Position numbers and translations under genes: made by a program. The notes below the pieces were generated by a model. It had not been told where the DNA came from. It ran no database searches and saw nothing but the letters and a program-made list of their open reading frames with translations. From positions 56,963,931-57,027,930 of the forward strand of contig CM034303.1 in the NCBI GenBank assembly GCA_019925795.1: a stretch of DNA of 64,000 nucleotides. The letters are read 5' to 3'. The DNA comes from Dendrobium chrysotoxum (lineage: Eukaryota > Streptophyta > Magnoliopsida > Asparagales > Orchidaceae). This document shows positions 60,525 through 64,000 of the stretch, one piece after another (the first letter of the stretch is position 1; every line of letters starts with the position of its first letter).

Positions 60525-62245
60525 AGTTATCAAAAACTTATCTTGATCGATATGAATCTTGATGCAAATATGAATTGAAAACTTTCAGAATTAAATTCGA
60601 AATAATCTAAACTCCGATTTCAGCAAACTTATAGTCAAACTACACGTCTCAAAGAGACGAACCCAACGACACCAAAATCGGTCCAATCTGAATCCAAATG
60701 GGTTCAAATTGAGGGCCTGAAGCCTATTTGGAAGCTTCATATCATTAATTGGATAACCAAATGATATCTAAATGTGACATGCTTATAATCGAATCGAGCG
60801 GCTTGATGAGACAAATCCATCGAGCTCAAGATCGTTGAATTCTGACATCATTAAGACACTCAAATTCTTTATAAATAGTCCATGATCAAGGGAGTTAATA
60901 TTGCCCATCCATTTCAAACACTCCGAACATGCTCTTGATCTTCTCCATATTTATTAGTCATGTCACTTTCAGAAAACTATAAATTAACCTCTCATTCTTC
61001 ACTAAAGGGAAGAAGGAAGCAAGAGACAGTTGCGAGCTCAGTTGCTACCAGACTCCTCCTCGACCACCTCCCGGCCACTAACTGTCGCCGGACTTTCTCC
61101 CGACCACTGACCTTCATTGGATTTCCGCCTGGCCACCAATCGTCGCCCAACTATAGTCTCTTTAACCATGATCACTTAACTACGGTCCACTCCGACCACC
61201 GTCACCCGCTGACTACGGTCCACTCTGACCACTCTCGCTCATTGATTATGGTCCACTCTGACAAATGTCACCCTCGACTGCAGTCTTTCCGACCATCGTT
61301 ATCTACTGACTATGGTCAACTCCTACCACTGTCGCCCGCTGACTACGGTCCATTATGATTATCGTCACCTGTCGACTACGGTCCTTCCAACCATCATCGC
61401 CTGCTGACTACAATCCCTTCTACCAGCATCCCCTATCGACTATGGTCCACTCCAACCACTATCGCTTGCCGACTACGATCCACTCCGATCACCGTAGCAC
61501 ATCGACTACGGTCCACTCCGACCACCATTGCCCATTAACTACGGTTTACTCTGACCATTGTTGCCCTCTAACTACGATTTTTCTGACCACCACCGCTCGA
61601 CCATAATCTCTTTGACCATCATCACTTGACTATGGTCCACATCGACCACTATCACCCACCAACTATGGTCCACTCCAACCACCATCGCCCGCCAATTACG
61701 ATCAAGTCGTACCACCATTGCCCACTAACTACAGTCCATTCTAACTACTGTCGCCCGCCAACTACGGTCTATTCTAACTACCATTGTCCACCAACTGCAG
61801 TTCTTTCGACCACCGTCGCATGTCGACTATGATCCCTCTTACCACCATCACATGCCGACTATGATCCACTTCGACTACTGTCGCCCGTCGGCTATGGTCT
61901 TTTCGATCTTGGTCACCCAAATACAGTCCTACTGACCAAATAAATATGTCAACACTCTTTTAAGAACAACTACCATATAGCGAGCTATATACAATGTTTA
62001 ATTGCTACATAAAGCCTTCCCCCCAAGCAAAGGCCTCATTTATACTCAACCATCAATACTAGTGGATTCATTCAAACTGTGTCAGGCCCCGTGATTTTTC
62101 TCCTTTTTAGGTTTTCAACGTAAAAATCTTGATGTCTCTTATGAACGCTACACCCATATTCTCTTATCTATTTTTGTGTTGCATCTTCGTGCAAAGTTAA
62201 GACACTAAACTATATCTCTCTCTACTACCATGAATTTTTCAGGAC

Positions 62246-62254
<9 letters not shown>
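60525..62254 (+). mobile_element. Possible LTR or LTR-like segment carrying the minisatellite
   Basis: It has a TATA-like TTTATAAATAG at about 60868 and, near 62113, GTTTTCAACGTAAAAATCTT, which resembles the stretch before the end of many plant copia LTRs. No paired copy, primer site or target duplication was found in the window, so this is tentative. Confidence 0.25.
61150..61920 (+). repeat. 33-bp minisatellite, more than 20 units
   Basis: Diverged units of 29-33 bases, most near 33, built on ACTACGGTCCACTC and GACCACCGTCGCCCG. Because 33 is a multiple of three, open frames at 60960-61358, 61355-61606 and 61626-61832 show an 11-residue periodic peptide (TTVHSDHRHPL-like). These could equally be fortuitous. 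Confidence 0.85.

Positions 62255-62327
<73 letters not shown>
62255..62327. repeat. (AT)n microsatellite
   Basis: Uninterrupted AT run of about 73 bases at the edge of the copia fragment. Confidence 0.92.
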
Positions 62328-62329
<2 letters not shown>

Positions 62330-62454
62330 ATTTATGCAACCTTTTTGTGAAGATCAAATAGAACTCAATGTACATTATAATTCTTCTGTTGGAGCTCTTG
62401 GCATATATAATAACTCGTTAATTGGAATTCAATAACTTGGTACATACAATAATT

Positions 62455-63381
62455 CACCTTGAGATTAGGGCACTCTGTCTTTATGTGTCAAGGCTTCCTG
62501 CACTCATAGCAAATAACTTCATTAGAAGCCTTAATATTCTTTTGGAACTTACCTTTGTTCCACTGTTGGCGTCTTCTCTACTTCCTTTTTAGGAAACTTC
62601 TAAATTGCATTGTCATCATGATGATATCCTCTTCATCCTTAGGTAGTGACTGATCACTTTCTGAATCATCCACCTTCAAAGCTATATTCTTCTCCTTTCG
62701 CTTCTCACCTGCATCAATTTGTCTTTGAGTCACAGATTGCTCGTAAGCAATTAGTGATCCAAGAAGATTGTCAACAGAATAAACATTTAAATCTTTAGAT
62801 TCTGTTATTGCAGTTATCTTTGCATCATATGCGGTAGGTAAGTAACAAAGTATCTTGTTAACTTTTTCTACATTAGTTAACTCTCTACCTAAAGCATACA
62901 ATGAAGTGGCTATATGAGTAAAATATGTGTACATGTCTGAGATTGATTCATTCGGTTTCATGCAAAATAGTTCAAAGTCGGGCAAAAGAATGTTCAACCT
63001 AGTTTTCTTCACTTCATTTGTACCTTCATAAGTAATACAAAGCCTATCCCAATTTTTTTTTCCTGATTTACAAGTTGAAACATGCATGTAATCTTCTGAT
63101 TTTAAAACACAAAAGAAACTATTCAAATACTTAGCATTTAATTGAGCTAGCTCACATTCTTCTACAGTCCATTCGGTAAAAGGTGTTTGAACTCTAATTC
63201 CTTCTATAATTCTAGTAGGTTCAGTATAACCTTCCTGTATTAACATCCACATGTGATAATCAAGAGATTATAGAAATGTAGACATGTGAGTTTTCCAAAA
63301 ATCAAATGGGATATTGTTAAACAAAGGTGGTCTAGTGATCGAATAACCTTCTAAAGTATTTCTATTTCCAAAATTAGCCAT
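62455..63381 (-). pseudogene. Copia gag of a second, truncated element
   Basis: The ATG at 63381 (MANFGNRNTLEGYSITRPPL) is soon followed by an in-frame TAA near 63262. The main body, 63252-62578, is a UBN2 gag domain (YLNSFFCVLKSEDYMHV, WDRLCITYEGTNEVKKTRLN, YDAKITAITE). Beyond it a zinc knuckle CYECRKP, stop, HIKTEC has its Gly codon turned into TGA. Pol is missing: the element is cut off near the AT run at 62327. Confidence 0.85.
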
Positions 63382-63424
63382 GATCGAATTTCAAAAAGTA
63401 TTTTAAACAGTGATTTTTGAAATT

Positions 63425-63437
63425 GGCTCTGATACCA
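63425..63437 (-). other. Primer-binding site of the second copia element
   Basis: TGGTATCAGAGCC on the minus strand, two bases after the LTR end ACTTACA. Confidence 0.9.
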
Positions 63438-63439
63438 CT

Positions 63440-64000
63440 TGTAAGTGCGAATAGGTTGTTAGACCTATTGCTCACGTCCCTAGGCTAACCAAGAGGGGGG
63501 GTGAATTGGTCCTTTTAAAAATTACTCTTAGAATTTTAGAAAATCTTAAACTAATCGTACAGTACGAACACACTTCATACAGTACGAACAGAGTAATTTT
63601 TTTTTTGCTCTCTTCAAAACATAAAATTTCAACAATAAAAAGAAAATAAAATGCGGAAAAAGAACAATGCAGAAAAGTAAATATTAAGAACAGAGAACAC
63701 CATAATTTATAGTGGTTCGGTCAAATACGACCTATATCCACTCCCTAGAGACTCCTTCTCTAGGTATTGCACTAAACTCAAGTGACTCTCCTTTTGCCCC
63801 CACAGCAAGGCGGAGAAGCCTTTACAAACTCTATTCCACCAACCCGGTGCGGCAGAGAACCGTCGTCCTTTTTCACCCTCCTGGTGAAGGCAGAGAACCA
63901 AATGTCCTTTTACACTCTCCAAGTGCGGTAGAGAACCGTCGTCCTTTTTCACCCTCCTGGTGAAGGTAGAGAACCAAACATCCTTTTACACTCTCCAAGT
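63440..64000 (-). repeat. 5' LTR of the second copia element, continues beyond the window
   Basis: Begins next to the primer site and holds the CCAAGAGGGGGGGTGAATTGG motif common in plant copia LTRs. From about 63851 it contains 76-bp tandem units (GAGAACCGTCGTCC and GAGAACCAAA steps with CACCCTCCTGGTGAAGG hairpins). Its far end is outside the window. Confidence 0.75.

Noticed and set aside
61150..61920. CRISPR array
   Set aside because: Units are contiguous and diverged with no unique spacers, and the context is plant nuclear DNA.

Overview
This is nuclear DNA from a seed plant, most likely a large-genome angiosperm. One spliced host gene is certain. It is surrounded and invaded by plant-type transposable elements: Ty3/gypsy chromovirus, Ty1/copia, RTE LINE and hAT-like elements. 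Species cannot be fixed from the sequence. No tRNA, rRNA or CRISPR array was seen.

Host gene: the minus strand from 35192 down to 12450 encodes a PTS2-targeted peroxisomal (glyoxysomal) NAD malate dehydrogenase in nine exons. All 1071 coding bases join in frame to a 356-residue protein. The last intron is 17.4 kb. It holds an old gypsy fragment, a degenerate repeat, an RTE tail, a 5.1 kb solo-LTR-like element with a perfect target-site duplication (TSD), and a nearly pristine chromovirus (23819-29547).

Left flank (1-12.4 kb): AT-rich unannotated DNA, then a large repeat copy (A, from 2858), two non-autonomous hAT elements with exact 8-bp TSDs, and RTE debris.

Right flank (35.8-64 kb): a short hAT-like element lies upstream of the gene. 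Next is a nested stack from 36511 to 59637. Its base is a 2.9 kb non-autonomous LTR element that carries fragments of two host gene families (FAR1/FHY3 and PPR). Its 5' LTR was hit by a hAT-like element, which was itself hit by giant LTR-like repeat C. Its body was hit by a copia element on the minus strand, which was itself hit by giant LTR-like repeat D. The window ends with a 33-bp minisatellite and the gag end of another minus-strand copia element.

Most interesting: repeats A, B, C and D belong to one family of 5-9 kb elements. They have TG...CA ends and, for B, C and D, 5-bp TSDs, but no open reading frames and no paired LTRs. I read them as giant solo LTRs. All four carry a 7-bp stem-loop near one end. 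Its stem sequence differs between copies while every base pair is kept, by paired changes at four of seven positions around a near-constant loop. That is the classic signature of a selected nucleic-acid structure. A second set of stem-loops in B puts AATAAA in the loop.
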